Made by a program: the position numbers and the translations under genes
Origin: Chitinophaga niabensis
GTDB taxonomy: Bacteria; Bacteroidota; Bacteroidia; Chitinophagales; Chitinophagaceae
Reading direction: 5' to 3'
DNA length: 64,000 nt
NCBI GenBank assembly: GCA_017849435.1
Contig: JAFIGY010000022.1
Coordinates: 62,001-126,000 of the forward strand
Notes under the pieces: model-generated
The model's input: the letters and a program-made list of their open reading frames with translations, nothing else
Databases searched by the model: none
Told to the model about the DNA's origin: nothing
Part shown: one piece after another, positions 40,469 to 50,550 of the stretch
Layout of the letters: every line of letters starts with the position of its first letter
Numbering within the stretch: position 1 is the stretch's first letter

Positions 40469-43400
40469 TTACGCCTGGCCTCCTTCTCCGTTAGGTGCGC
40501 GATAAGACTGCTTGTCCACCTTCCTGTACGCCCATCCGAATATCAGCGGGAACACCCACAGGGAGAATATCATGGCACAGAGGATACCTCCGATCACCAC
40601 CCTCGCAAGCGGTCTTGAGCTCTCCGAGCCTATACCATGGGAGATTGCGGCAGGGAAGAGGCCGATCGCCGCCATCAGGGCTGTCATCATCACCGGTCTT
40701 ATCCTTGTATTCACACCCAGCTTAATGGAATTATAGAGAAGATTTTCCCCTCGCATATTGGTGAGATTCTCTTTAAAGCGCGTTATGAGAATGATACCGT
40801 CCTGTATACAAATACCGAACAGGGCAATGAAACCGATACCTGCGGATATGCTGAAATTGGTTCCTGTGATATGCAAAGCCAGAATACCGCCTACCAATGC
40901 GAAAGGTACATTCGTAAATACAAGTATGGCGTCTTTGAAATTTCCGAACATGCTTATCAGCAGCAGGAATATCAATGAAAGACTTATTGGCACTACCAGT
41001 GCAAGCCTTTTTTGCGCTCTCTGCTGGTTTTCAAAATCTCCCTGGAAAGCCATGGAGTATCCTCTGTCCAGATGTACCTTTTCCTTTACTTTTCGCTGTG
41101 CTTCTGCAATTGTGCTACCCATATCGCGCCCCCGGATAGAGAACTTCAATGCGGCATACCGTCTGTTGTCGTCCCTGAATATCAATGCTGCGCCTGTTTT
41201 CTGCGTAATTGTCGCGATTTCCTTGATCGGCACTTTACTGCCATTTTGTGTAGGCACCAGCAGTTCGCCGATTTGCGCAGGTGTTTTCCTGAATTCTTCC
41301 GGAAGCCGTACGCGGATATCAAAGATCTTTATCCCTTCATACAGCTGGCTGGCGGGCGTACCGCCTGTTCCCAATCCTGTCATAGCCATGCTGATAACGG
41401 CATTCGCCTGGGAAGTGGCCACACCGTACAATGCCATCTTTTGCTGGCTGAGATTGATATCCAGTTCCGGCTGGCCGATATTGTGCATAATGCCCAGGTC
41501 TTCTATCCCCTTTACATCTTTCAACACGTTGAAATATTCATTCAGCTTGCCTTCCATGTAGTTCAGGGAATCGCCGTAGATCTTTAAAACAATACTCCCT
41601 TTCACTCCCGAAACGGCCTCTTCCACGTTATCCATAATAGGCTGGGAGAAGTTCAGGTTGACCCCGGGAATAACGGATAGTGCCTTGTTCATCCGGTCCA
41701 CCAGTTCCTCCTTGCTTATTTTGGGATTCCATTGCGATGGCGGGAACATCAGCACGTCAAACTCATTGTTATAATATCCTGTAACATCTGTTCCGTCATC
41801 CGGTCTCCCTGTCTGCGACACGCAATATTGCACCTGCGGAAACTGCATGATAATATCCCTGGCCTGTTTCGAAACCTCTACGGATTTATTCAGGTCTATG
41901 CTATAGTTGGTCTGGATCCGGATCCAGATACTTCCTTCGTTCAGCTCAGGCAGGAATTCCGACCCCAGGAATTTGAAGGAGTATATTCCCAGCACCATGA
42001 CGATAAGTGCTGAAATAACAACGATCTCTTTTCGCTTGAAGGCTTTTACAAACCCCAACAGCATGAATCCCATCATATGATGTACAATGGGATTATGTTT
42101 TTCCCGCACATTCTTACGCATCAGGATGGCGATCAACACCGGCACAAGGGTAAGCGTAGTGATCAACGAGCCCAGCAGGGCGAAACTCAGCGTATTGGCG
42201 AGGGGAGAGAACATTTTGCCCTCTACTTTCTGGAAGGCAAATATTGGCAGCAGGGCCGTTATAATGATAACGTTCAGGTAGAAGGGGCGTTTCCCTATTT
42301 CTGCCGCATTCTTCCTGATCAGGCCCAGCTTGCTCATCTTGTTGAACTTTTCCATGCCCACCTCCCTGGCCTTATGATCCAGCACCACAAATATCCCTTC
42401 CACCATGACGATCGTACCATCGAGGATGATCCCGAAGTCAACAGCACCGAGGGAAAGCAGGTTGGCGCTCATGCCCATCAGATGCAGGCAGATGAAAGCA
42501 AACAACAGGGAAATCGGGATGATGACCGCTACAATGAAAGTGGCCCGCCAATCGAACAGGAAGAGGGAGATCAGGATGATCACCAGCAGGATACCCTCTA
42601 TCAGGTTATGCAATACGGTATGGGTGGCATATGATATCAGGTCGGCGCGATCGTAGTAGGGAACGATCTTGGTATCGGCCGGAAGTACGGAGTTGTTGAG
42701 GTAATCGATCCTTTCTTTCAGGCTTGATACTACTTCCGAGGGATTTTCTCCTTTGCGCATTACAATGATGGCTTCCACTACATCCGCCTGATCGGTTACT
42801 TTGCTTTTGCCATCTTTATCAATGGTCTTGTCGCTTCTTCCCACCCATCCCAACCGGGGAATATTGGATATTTCCACGGTGGCCACATCTTTTACGAGGA
42901 GGGGTACACCGTTATTGTTCTGTATGATGATATTCTTGATCTCTTCTATGTCATTGAGCAAACCGATCCCTCTTACGACAAAGGCCTGGTTGTTCTGAAA
43001 TATCATATCCCCGCCGACATTGATATTCGTATTCTGCACCGCCGTAAAAACATCCAGCGGGGTAAGACCGATATTGGCCAGTTTTCCCGGATCCACCTTG
43101 ATCTCGTATGCTTTTGTTTTCCCGCCGAAACTATTGATACTCGCAACCCCCGGCACACTCCGCAACCGCCGGTCTATTACCCAGTCCTGCATCGTTTTGA
43201 GTTCCCTTACATCCCGGAAGGTACTGGTGAGCGTATACCGGAAGATCTCGCCGGTAGGACCGGTAGGGGGCTGAACGGATGGTTGCAGTCCACCCGGCAG
43301 GTTGGCATTCGGCAGCAGGTTCATGACCTGCTGTCGCGCCTCCCGGTCCTTGACGTCATCGTCAAATATCAATTTGATGAAAGAAAGACCGAAAATAGTG

Positions 43401-43663
43401 GTTGAGCGCAGGCTGATTTTTTTCTGTACCGGATTCAGGGCTATTTCAATAGGGATCGTTACAAACTTCTCCACTTCTTCCGCACTGCGGCCTGGCCACT
43501 GGGTGATGATGGTGATCTCTGTATTGGTAACATCCGGGAAGGCTTCAATGGGCATGTGGATGAAAGTAAACACTCCGGTGATGATCAGCAAAGAAGTGAT
43601 AAACAGGATGAAGTATTTATTTTTTATCGAAAACCCGATGAGCCTTCTTAATATCTTGGCCAT
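40469..43663 (-). CDS. czcA: Heavy-metal RND efflux permease, CzcA/CusA family
   Basis: 1064-residue inner-membrane RND pump exporting metal cations. The helix-4 signature GAVDFGIILDGTIVMVE keeps the three acidic residues Asp409, Asp415 and Glu422 that correspond to the proton/cation relay of CzcA-type (HME1) pumps for Zn, Co or Cd; monovalent Cu/Ag pumps differ here. TM1 (NKYFILFITSLLIITGVFTFIHMPIEAFPDVTN) and the C-terminal TM block (RIRPVMMTALMAAIGLFPAAISHGIGSESSRPLARVVIGG) are complete. Last gene of a three-gene operon (channel, adaptor, pump). Confidence 0.93.
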   Translation of the reverse strand: MAKILRRLIGFSIKNKYFILFITSLLIITGVFTFIHMPIEAFPDVTNTEITIITQWPGRSAEEVEKFVTIPIEIALNPVQKKISLRSTTIFGLSFIKLIFDDDVKDREARQQVMNLLPNANLPGGLQPSVQPPTGPTGEIFRYTLTSTFRDVRELKTMQDWVIDRRLRSVPGVASINSFGGKTKAYEIKVDPGKLANIGLTPLDVFTAVQNTNINVGGDMIFQNNQAFVVRGIGLLNDIEEIKNIIIQNNNGVPLLVKDVATVEISNIPRLGWVGRSDKTIDKDGKSKVTDQADVVEAIIVMRKGENPSEVVSSLKERIDYLNNSVLPADTKIVPYYDRADLISYATHTVLHNLIEGILLVIILISLFLFDWRATFIVAVIIPISLLFAFICLHLMGMSANLLSLGAVDFGIILDGTIVMVEGIFVVLDHKAREVGMEKFNKMSKLGLIRKNAAEIGKRPFYLNVIIITALLPIFAFQKVEGKMFSPLANTLSFALLGSLITTLTLVPVLIAILMRKNVREKHNPIVHHMMGFMLLGFVKAFKRKEIVVISALIVMVLGIYSFKFLGSEFLPELNEGSIWIRIQTNYSIDLNKSVEVSKQARDIIMQFPQVQYCVSQTGRPDDGTDVTGYYNNEFDVLMFPPSQWNPKISKEELVDRMNKALSVIPGVNLNFSQPIMDNVEEAVSGVKGSIVLKIYGDSLNYMEGKLNEYFNVLKDVKGIEDLGIMHNIGQPELDINLSQQKMALYGVATSQANAVISMAMTGLGTGGTPASQLYEGIKIFDIRVRLPEEFRKTPAQIGELLVPTQNGSKVPIKEIATITQKTGAALIFRDDNRRYAALKFSIRGRDMGSTIAEAQRKVKEKVHLDRGYSMAFQGDFENQQRAQKRLALVVPISLSLIFLLLISMFGNFKDAILVFTNVPFALVGGILALHITGTNFSISAGIGFIALFGICIQDGIILITRFKENLTNMRGENLLYNSIKLGVNTRIRPVMMTALMAAIGLFPAAISHGIGSESSRPLARVVIGGILCAMIFSLWVFPLIFGWAYRKVDKQSYRAPNGEGGQA

Positions 43664-43682
43664 TTTCTTGTATTAAAAGATA

Positions 43683-44789
43683 TTAACTATTCAGTGCCTG
43701 GTAAATAAGAATCACGTCTCGGGCAATCACTTTGTCGCCCTCTTTCACGCCGACTGAAATGTAGGTGTGATTGTCATTGGAGCCCAGTATCTGTACGGGC
43801 GTGATCCTGACGTCCTTGGGGCTGTTGTACAGCAGTACATAATACTGACTATGATCAAACATCAATGCATTGGAGGAAACCGTGAGCGCCTGTTTTCCCA
43901 AAGGGTTCAGGATGTTCACGCTGGCGAACATCTGCGGCTTCAGGAGATAGCCGTCATTGGGCAGTACGATACGGACTTTCATCACTTTACTCGCCGGGTC
44001 AAGTACATTCAGCATTTTATTCACTTTCCCTTTAAATACTTTATCAGGGTAGGAGAGCGTGGTTACATTTACATCGGCTCCCACATGTACGCGGCTGATA
44101 TTGGATTCGTAAACATTCGCCTGTACCCATACGTTTTTAAGGTCGGAGATGGTGAACATGTTACTGCCGTTATCGGTACGGATAATGGTATTGTTGGTGA
44201 TATTCTTCTGGACGATGAAGCCATCGATAGGCGATTTTACTTCATAAATCCCCTGACGGTTATTACCGTTTATCCTGAGGATGCGCTGCGCCATCTCCAG
44301 TTGCGCCAGCGCCTGGTCATGGGCCGTTTGCGCGTTTGAAAGGTCCAGCTGGGAGGATAATCCGTTCTTGAACAGGTCCTTCACCGCATCCAACTGCTTT
44401 TGGGTACTGCGGACGTTGGTTTCCGCAACCACCATATTATTCTCGTAACCCGCCATCTCGCTACTTTTTACAGTGACCAGTACCTGTCCCTTTTTGACGG
44501 CATCGCCCAGCTGCACTGCCACATCCTGCGCCACGCCGCTCACAAGAGGGAATATATTCACCTGGTTATCCTGATTGAAATCCACCATGCCCGTAAGCGT
44601 GATCGCATCGGTGACAGGGGTCATTCTAACAGTATCGATCTGTAATCTCTTCATGATAGAATCAGGTATCACATAACTTTCCCTGTCGTCAGTCTTTTTC
44701 TGATTCTTGTCGCTACAGGCGGTTAAGGCCACCAGTATAATGATCGGCAGCGACTTTAACACAGTTGATATTTTGAATATTTCTCGCAT
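43683..44789 (-). CDS. Periplasmic adaptor (MFP), CzcB/CusB-like lipoprotein
   Basis: 368-residue membrane-fusion protein linking pump and outer-membrane channel. The signal LKSLPIIILVALTAC ends at a lipobox Cys (residue 25). The barrel-sandwich half-motifs are visible (VSGVAQDVAVQLGDAVKKGQVLVTVKSSEMAGYENNMV and IYEVKSPIDGFIVQKNITNNTIIRTD), flanking an alpha-hairpin (QKQLDAVKDLFKNGLSSQLDLSNAQTAHDQALAQLEMAQRIL). No His-rich metal-binding N-terminal domain is present. It lies 19 nt upstream of the pump gene. Confidence 0.93.
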   Translation of the reverse strand: MREIFKISTVLKSLPIIILVALTACSDKNQKKTDDRESYVIPDSIMKRLQIDTVRMTPVTDAITLTGMVDFNQDNQVNIFPLVSGVAQDVAVQLGDAVKKGQVLVTVKSSEMAGYENNMVVAETNVRSTQKQLDAVKDLFKNGLSSQLDLSNAQTAHDQALAQLEMAQRILRINGNNRQGIYEVKSPIDGFIVQKNITNNTIIRTDNGSNMFTISDLKNVWVQANVYESNISRVHVGADVNVTTLSYPDKVFKGKVNKMLNVLDPASKVMKVRIVLPNDGYLLKPQMFASVNILNPLGKQALTVSSNALMFDHSQYYVLLYNSPKDVRITPVQILGSNDNHTYISVGVKEGDKVIARDVILIYQALNS

Positions 44790-44808
44790 GGGAGTAGCCT
44801 GTCTTTAT

Positions 44809-46134
44809 TTAATTAAAAAAATTAAAACCCGTAAAAAAGTTGATGCTTTCCAAAGCAGTCAATTTGTTAAGTTGTATCCCGTTTATCTGCAGGGTGTTTT
44901 GCTTGTAGGAATCATAAAAATCCAGGAAGTCCAGCAGCCCGATCGTTCGTTTCTTATATGCTTCCAGCGCTGCGTGGATCAGCCGGCTATAATCATTTTT
45001 GAAACTGGGATCGATCTTCCTGTAGAGCTTCTCCGCATCTATGGATTGCTGCAACGCCCGATATACATTTTCCTCAACGGTTTTCTCCACGCTTAGTTCT
45101 GCCGTTTCATTCATCTTGATAGCGTTCTTCGCGGATTTGATATTTCCCTGGTTCCGGTTGAAAAAAGGCAGATCGATGGCAATGCCACCCATAAACAGGT
45201 CATGTATATAACTGCCTTGCTTGTCGTAATTCACATTGAAAGAAGGATCCGGAACGGATAATGCTTTTTGATAATTATAATTCAGCTTGCTGATCTCGGT
45301 GGCCGTTTGCGCGATCCTTAGATCCGTACGTCGCTTGTATGCCGAATCGATAAGTTCAGGCAGCGGATACTTCAGCGGGTCAGAAGCTGCTACAAGGTTA
45401 GAATCCAGCTGGGGGACGATATACGTCAGGTTCTTTACCTGGAGGATCAGCTTCAATTCACTCTGGGTATTATTGATCTGATCTATCAGTCCTTTATATT
45501 CACTTTGCAGACTGTACAATTGCGCCTTCACACGCACGATCTCCTTTTCCGAAACCCAGAGATTCCCTTCCTTCAGCAACTTGTTATATCCGTCCACAAC
45601 CGTCTGCAAACCATCTATTTCATCTTTATATACCCGGGCGCTTTCCCGCAGATAGTAGATAGAGAAGAAATCTGTCCGGAGTGTATATCGCAATGTCCGC
45701 AGGAGATCGAAGAACTGAAATTCAGCCAGCTTAGTATTGGTCCTTGCCAGTTTGATGGCTTTATTCCTTTTGCCCGCAATAACTATCTGCTGGCTGATGC
45801 TGGATGCAGCTTCCCCGGAAGAAGAGAAAGGAGAGGGGAATGGTTTGTTCTTCGGTGCCGGTTCCAGGCTCGGATCATGACCGGCTATGACCGTAGAGAA
45901 AGTGAAATTTGGATTGGGATAGAGCCTGGCCTGAATTTCCAAAGCCTTCACAACATCGATGTTATATCTTTGGGCCAACAGTGCAAGGTTGTTTCTTAAG
46001 AAAAGATGTTCAGCACTATCCAGCGGCAGTCTTAAAGTATCAGCAACGGGCAATGGATTGTTTTGCTGAGCATTGACACCAATAACACTTATACAGAGAA
46101 CAAACCATACACGCAACACTTTTTTATATTGCAT
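44809..46134 (-). CDS. TolC-family outer-membrane channel, CzcC-like
   Basis: 441-residue outer-membrane factor: signal peptide residues 1-22 (VLRVWFVLCISVIGVNA, cut before QQ), then the two OEP helical repeats (AEHLFLRNNLALLAQRYNIDVVKALEIQARLYPNPNF in the first and RRTDLRIAQTATEISKLNYNYQKALSVPDPSFNVNYDKQG in the second). The PNPNF and PDPSFNVNYDKQG segments are typical of CzcC-like channels. First gene of the operon, 19 nt before the adaptor gene. Upstream lie three TTAATTA elements. No metal-responsive regulator is adjacent. Confidence 0.92.
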   Translation of the reverse strand: MQYKKVLRVWFVLCISVIGVNAQQNNPLPVADTLRLPLDSAEHLFLRNNLALLAQRYNIDVVKALEIQARLYPNPNFTFSTVIAGHDPSLEPAPKNKPFPSPFSSSGEAASSISQQIVIAGKRNKAIKLARTNTKLAEFQFFDLLRTLRYTLRTDFFSIYYLRESARVYKDEIDGLQTVVDGYNKLLKEGNLWVSEKEIVRVKAQLYSLQSEYKGLIDQINNTQSELKLILQVKNLTYIVPQLDSNLVAASDPLKYPLPELIDSAYKRRTDLRIAQTATEISKLNYNYQKALSVPDPSFNVNYDKQGSYIHDLFMGGIAIDLPFFNRNQGNIKSAKNAIKMNETAELSVEKTVEENVYRALQQSIDAEKLYRKIDPSFKNDYSRLIHAALEAYKKRTIGLLDFLDFYDSYKQNTLQINGIQLNKLTALESINFFTGFNFFN

Positions 46135-46210
46135 AACAGAAGATATGTTAGGGAAGCGTTTATGACAATGAAATTACGGAAATGGGGCATTCCGGACCAA
46201 TTAAAAGTTT

Positions 46211-46240
46211 TTAATTATTTAATTAAAGGATTCTTAATTA
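46211..46240. promoter_or_regulatory. Three TTAATTA elements upstream of the Czc operon
   Basis: TTAATTA occurs at 46211-46217, 46219-46225 and 46234-46240, within a very AT-rich stretch 77-106 bp before the channel gene. They could be an UP-like or operator region. AT-richness makes chance occurrence fairly likely. The rest of 46135-46393 holds no gene I can support. Confidence 0.3.
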
Positions 46241-46393
46241 GAAGATTCTAATGCACACATCAGCATCACGATCAAAGCTGCATTTACATACTATATATTT
46301 TTAATTCTTTACGCTGGTTTAAAACAAGGTTATAGATGTAACAATATTGCCGCAACTTTGTTCAACAACGCTGGTGCAGGCGGCAATCAGCAC

Positions 46394-46434
46394 AAATGAA
46401 AAGGTCTCCCAATAACAGGGAGACCTTTTCATTT
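46394..46434 (-). terminator. Long perfect terminator hairpin after the YncE-phosphoesterase gene
   Basis: AAATGAAAAGGTCTCCC (46394-46410) and GGGAGACCTTTTCATTT (46418-46434) make a 17-bp perfect stem with a 7-nt loop, with T-runs on both strands. It starts 21 nt after the stop codon at 46456 (minus), and would also block transcription coming the other way. Confidence 0.9.
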
Positions 46435-46455
46435 ATGAACCGTTATCAAAAATTA

Positions 46456-49029
46456 TCAATCATCATCCTTTCTGGATTTCGGATCTATTTTCAGACCGAG
46501 GGCTTTTAAGCCCTTTCCATGTGCTCCAAAGTACTTCTTGGGAAAAGGTTTATCACCATGTATAGTGGACCATACATACTGGCTAAACAGCAAAGCGTCT
46601 TTATCGATCAGATCGGGCTTGGAGAAATCCATCCGCTGTGTTTTGGGCGCCAGCCTCGCGGTGGTTTTACTTTTGATCTTTTCTTTAGGGGGATTCATTT
46701 CGTTGATAGGAACAGACGGGGTAAGATAATTATAAACGGTGTGATCAGGGACTTCCTGAAAGCATTCTGTCATTAGCGGCGCCATTGCCACTAACTGGTT
46801 CATAGGCTGTACACCGAATATCTGGCAGATCGTATGCAATACGGATGACTGGTTGTAAAAATGACTGATGACAGTGTCGCGTCTTACATAAGGGCCGGCC
46901 ACCAAACAAAACGACCGGTGCCCGTCTACGTGGTCCGTACCGCTTTGGGGATCATCTTCATTAATGAATACAACCATATCTTTCCAAAAGGAGCTTTTTG
47001 AAAGGGCTTCAACTACTCTGCCGGTTGCCAGATCATTATCCGCCACGTAGGCACGGGGAGTAGGATTTTTTTCACTATAACCACTGGTATGGTCATTAGG
47101 CAGATAAATAATGATGAATTCCGGCAGTTTGCCCGCTGTTTCATATTCATTAAGGGCGTTAATGAACGCGTCAGCCCTGATCTGATCCGGGATATTCATG
47201 TTCCATCCGGGAAAACGCAGGTCGCTGTACTTGTTTAAAGTTCCGATATGGTATACGCATTTGAACTGGGCTGAATCGTTCTTGTTCTTCCAGGAATTAT
47301 ACAGGTCGGTCCAGGTGCTTCCTTTTGTGATTTCAGCGAGGTCTGTCTCTCCAAAATTTCTAAATGAAATGCCTTTTCGCAGCAGGTGATCCCAAATGAA
47401 ACCACAGCCGGCATAAGACAGGGGATCTGTACCAAAATCATAGGCGCAATGCCCGTTTGAAAAATCTTTTTCATGATATGGTGTAGTGATTCCCTGGATG
47501 GCCCACTGGTGCCCGTCGCTCGAATTAACACCATTGCAATAGTAATTATCGAGCAACACAAATTGTTTGGCAAGTTGATGCGTATTGGGTGTTATATCTT
47601 TCCCAAATTCAACGAGTTTGGGATCGCAGTTGCCTTTCCCAAAATCTCCCAGCACCTGGTCGAATTTTTTATTTTCCTTGATGATATAAACTACATGTTT
47701 AATGGAAGATGGTTCGCCAGGATTATCGGGGATAGGTTTAGGCCTGGCATTCAAATTAGCTTCCGCCTGCGCCCTGAGCATTTCAATTAAATGAAATCCT
47801 TTCTTTGCTTCTGCCGTATGCTTGTCTAATTCAGCTTTATTACCGGGAAGCGAAACTTTTTGCAATCCTCCTTTCAGGGGAGTTACATTCCCGATAAACA
47901 GGTCGTTCCCATTGCTGCACACAGCTCCCGGGAACCCGCCTGCTGCAATGAAACCATAAGGGCCTTCCTTCGGGCGATGGGGATCAATGAGCGCAATTGA
48001 ATTATTACCGGCATTGGCGGCCAGTAATATTTTTCCATTGGAGCTGAACGCCAGCGCTGTTGTGAGGCTTCCGTAGGGGAGGGAGGGATCCGGCTTGGTA
48101 TTGATCGTATGTACGGTCCTGAAAGTCTTTACATCTATAATACTGATCCCATCGCCGCTATCGTCGGTTACATAAAGCAATTTGCCGTCAGGGGAGAGGG
48201 TCATTGATTCCGGGTGAATGCGGGTGGGGATCTCCGCGATCTTTTTTCTCGACTGAACATCTATCACGGTAATGGAGCCACGCAATGCTACAGATCGTTC
48301 ATCTACGGCAACATCTGTTCCGGCAGATTGTTCCGTTCTGTCTCCTTTTCCGGGATGCGGGCCTCCGAAATTACTCACAAATGCCATCTTTTTGTCTTTG
48401 CTGATGACTACGGCATAGGGGCAAACGCCTACGGGAATCTCGCTTATTAACTTACCTTTTGAAAGGTCAACAACAGCTACCTGGTTTGTAATAGCCAGCG
48501 CTACAAAAGCGATATTATTACACAGCCCGATCCCTAAGGGGTTTGATTTTTTGTTATTAACGGATAAGTCAATTTTTTTCGTCAGCGTAAATACCCCGGA
48601 CTTACTAATATTCCCGATGTATAAATTTTTCTGCAGCCCGGTGAAATAGATAGTAGAATCATTACTGTCCACCGCAAGGCCGTTCATCGAGCCCGCTTCG
48701 TTCTTTTCAGGATAGTCGATATGATTAATGACCTTAAAATCTTTTGCATCAATAACGGACAGATGCCTGTTGGTTTTTGCAATGAGCAAATCTTTCTGAT
48801 GTGCAAATTCAAGGTTCAATACCCTGTCACCCTTCGTTAATTGGAGGCTTTGCCCTGCCGGATTCAGCAAATGGCTGTTCACCAGCAGTCTGTCTCCAAC
48901 CGAATACTGATTCCAGGCAGTATCTACGGGTTTTCTAACATCCTTTCTTGGTTCTGTTACCTGAGCCTGTGTAGTTTGAGCGACGGATAAAATACATACA
49001 AACAAAAAAAGAGGCAGTACATTCTTCAT
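46456..49029 (-). CDS. YncE-type beta-propeller / alkaline-phosphatase-family phosphoesterase fusion
   Basis: 857-residue exported two-domain protein. The ATG at 49029 starts a signal peptide (MKNVLPLFLFVCILSVAQTTQA). Residues about 40-420 are a seven-bladed YVTN-like propeller (ALITNQVAVVDLSKGKLISEIPVGVCPYAVVISKDKKMAFVSNFGG ... TRIHPESMTLSPDGKLLYVTDDSGDGISIIDVKTFRTV). Residues about 450-800 form a phosphoesterase domain of the AlkP/phospholipase C superfamily (HVVYIIKENKKFDQVLGDFG ... EFIIIYLPNDHTSGY ... DMVVFINEDDPQSGTDHVDGHRS), with Asp/His metal ligands in the usual places. Substrate unknown. It follows the planctomycete-type operon after 198 bp with its own -7 element. Confidence 0.88.
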   Translation of the reverse strand: MKNVLPLFLFVCILSVAQTTQAQVTEPRKDVRKPVDTAWNQYSVGDRLLVNSHLLNPAGQSLQLTKGDRVLNLEFAHQKDLLIAKTNRHLSVIDAKDFKVINHIDYPEKNEAGSMNGLAVDSNDSTIYFTGLQKNLYIGNISKSGVFTLTKKIDLSVNNKKSNPLGIGLCNNIAFVALAITNQVAVVDLSKGKLISEIPVGVCPYAVVISKDKKMAFVSNFGGPHPGKGDRTEQSAGTDVAVDERSVALRGSITVIDVQSRKKIAEIPTRIHPESMTLSPDGKLLYVTDDSGDGISIIDVKTFRTVHTINTKPDPSLPYGSLTTALAFSSNGKILLAANAGNNSIALIDPHRPKEGPYGFIAAGGFPGAVCSNGNDLFIGNVTPLKGGLQKVSLPGNKAELDKHTAEAKKGFHLIEMLRAQAEANLNARPKPIPDNPGEPSSIKHVVYIIKENKKFDQVLGDFGKGNCDPKLVEFGKDITPNTHQLAKQFVLLDNYYCNGVNSSDGHQWAIQGITTPYHEKDFSNGHCAYDFGTDPLSYAGCGFIWDHLLRKGISFRNFGETDLAEITKGSTWTDLYNSWKNKNDSAQFKCVYHIGTLNKYSDLRFPGWNMNIPDQIRADAFINALNEYETAGKLPEFIIIYLPNDHTSGYSEKNPTPRAYVADNDLATGRVVEALSKSSFWKDMVVFINEDDPQSGTDHVDGHRSFCLVAGPYVRRDTVISHFYNQSSVLHTICQIFGVQPMNQLVAMAPLMTECFQEVPDHTVYNYLTPSVPINEMNPPKEKIKSKTTARLAPKTQRMDFSKPDLIDKDALLFSQYVWSTIHGDKPFPKKYFGAHGKGLKALGLKIDPKSRKDDD

Positions 49030-49094
49030 ATAGCGTAATTTGTAAAATGTTATCGGAATATCCATTCATCTGTGACCATGAAATGATATGTCGC

Positions 49095-49102
49095 CAAAGA
49101 TA
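49095..49102 (-). promoter_or_regulatory. -7 promoter element of the YncE-phosphoesterase gene
   Basis: Minus-strand TATCTTTG (plus CAAAGATA) matches TAnnTTTG, 65 nt before the ATG at 49029. A weak TTTA lies about 18 bp further upstream. It suggests that the gene has its own promoter although it shares direction with the cluster before it. Confidence 0.55.
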
Positions 49103-49227
49103 GAGCTACCGATTAAACTGTAAAATGGGCATTTTTTAATTAATTATTATCAATATTTGCTTATCGGGCCGGTTATCCTGAAAAGCCGGCATCTCTGAAA
49201 CATAGACTGATGGATTAATATAGCGTT

Positions 49228-50550
49228 TTATTGCGCAGCCGCCGTTTTCCAGTAATAAATGCGCCTGATCGCTGCATTCTTCTTCAGTTCATCCACCCCG
49301 GACGTTGTAATGCCCGTTGCATTCAGGTTCACTGCCTCCAAATGTTTCAATCCAATCAACTGCTTATTGATCTTGTCAGTTATGGGATTCCTATCCAGCC
49401 GCAATTTCTCAATATTGATGAGTGCAGTGAGAAAGTCAAGATCTCCGTCTGTAAACCCATTTTCCGATAAATTCAGCCAGATGATATTTTTGGCAAGTGG
49501 GAGTATTGCAGACTTGCATGCAGTTGCTTTAATGCCTGATCCGGCAGGTAATGTAACATCCAGCATCAATGGCTTCTTCAACATCAACCGCACCTTAAAT
49601 CCCGCATTCCGGAGTTTGTTTATCAACGATGTATCTGCCGTAAGAGGGATTTCAGGATTGATATGTTCGGTAACCTCACCTGGTTCTTTGCCTTCCACGG
49701 CGCCAAGCCCTAAATACTGTGCCACCATGGGCCTGAGAATAGCGGAATCTCCTAAGACGGCAATGGTTTTGTTCATCCCGGCCCGCCCTTTTGATACCCA
49801 CCATCGGATCAGCTGCACTTCATTCTTTGTCAGAGGCGGCTTACCATCCGCAGGCATAAAGTCCTTATGCTTTTCATCCAGCATCACGCGCCGGATTAGT
49901 TCACCGGAATCCGCGTTGCCGGGAACAATGGCCGGACCATTTTTTCCTCCTTTCAGTATGCTCTTTATGTCCTCCAGCGCCAGGTCTCCTTTGTTTTTAC
50001 CATTGCGGTGGCATTGCACGCATTTGGCCTGCAGTATGGGCTGTATCACATCTTCAAACAGCAGGGCATCCTCAACCCGGTCAGGTTTTGGACGTTCCTG
50101 CTTTAACAGCACCTGCATGGTGAGGTAATCATGGCCATGGGTAAGACCTGCACCCTGGTGGCCACAGTAACTTACAAGCGCCAGCATGCAGATCAATAAT
50201 ATGGAAAACAACGGACGGGGCACAGGGATCTCTTTCCGGAAAAATGAAGTAGTCGTAAAGTAAAGAAGCCCGGATATAGCCGCCAGCGAAATACCGGAAA
50301 GCTTATGATTGTTCAATGCGTCTGCATCGTAATCTCCCCTTAAGGAAAGCAGGTAGCCGAATATACAGGCCAGTACAGCGGATGCGAACCCAGCCAGCAG
50401 GGTAATGGGAACGGCCTGCTTCAAATAGGCGAATTTTCGCGTGTAAGACAGCAGATTGAAAAGCGTAGCCAGCAGGAGGAAACCTATCGGCAGATGTACG
50501 ATCAACGGATGCAGGCGCCCGGAAAAGGTTAGTATATCCAGTAATATCAT
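49228..50550 (-). CDS. DUF2231 membrane / planctomycete cytochrome C / leucine-rich repeat protein
   Basis: 440-residue protein with three parts. Residues 1-140 hold four membrane helices of the DUF2231 type (LHPLIVHLPIGFLLLATLFNLL ...). Residues about 165-265 are a PSCyt1-like c-type cytochrome domain with one CxxCH (ILQAKCVQCHRNGKNKGDLALEDIKSILKGGKNGPAIVPGNADSGELIRRV ... LIRWWVSKGRAG). Residues about 350-440 are leucine-rich repeats (AKNIIWLNLSENGFTDGDLDFLTALINIEKLRLDRNPITD). Its start overlaps the NHL gene stop by 4 nt. A membrane electron carrier with a binding surface is inferred. Confidence 0.88.
   Translation of the reverse strand: MILLDILTFSGRLHPLIVHLPIGFLLLATLFNLLSYTRKFAYLKQAVPITLLAGFASAVLACIFGYLLSLRGDYDADALNNHKLSGISLAAISGLLYFTTTSFFRKEIPVPRPLFSILLICMLALVSYCGHQGAGLTHGHDYLTMQVLLKQERPKPDRVEDALLFEDVIQPILQAKCVQCHRNGKNKGDLALEDIKSILKGGKNGPAIVPGNADSGELIRRVMLDEKHKDFMPADGKPPLTKNEVQLIRWWVSKGRAGMNKTIAVLGDSAILRPMVAQYLGLGAVEGKEPGEVTEHINPEIPLTADTSLINKLRNAGFKVRLMLKKPLMLDVTLPAGSGIKATACKSAILPLAKNIIWLNLSENGFTDGDLDFLTALINIEKLRLDRNPITDKINKQLIGLKHLEAVNLNATGITTSGVDELKKNAAIRRIYYWKTAAAQ

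Noticed and set aside
46135-46393. Search for a tRNA or small RNA in the Czc upstream region
   Set aside because: No cloverleaf or conserved RNA pattern was visible; only AT-rich repeats.
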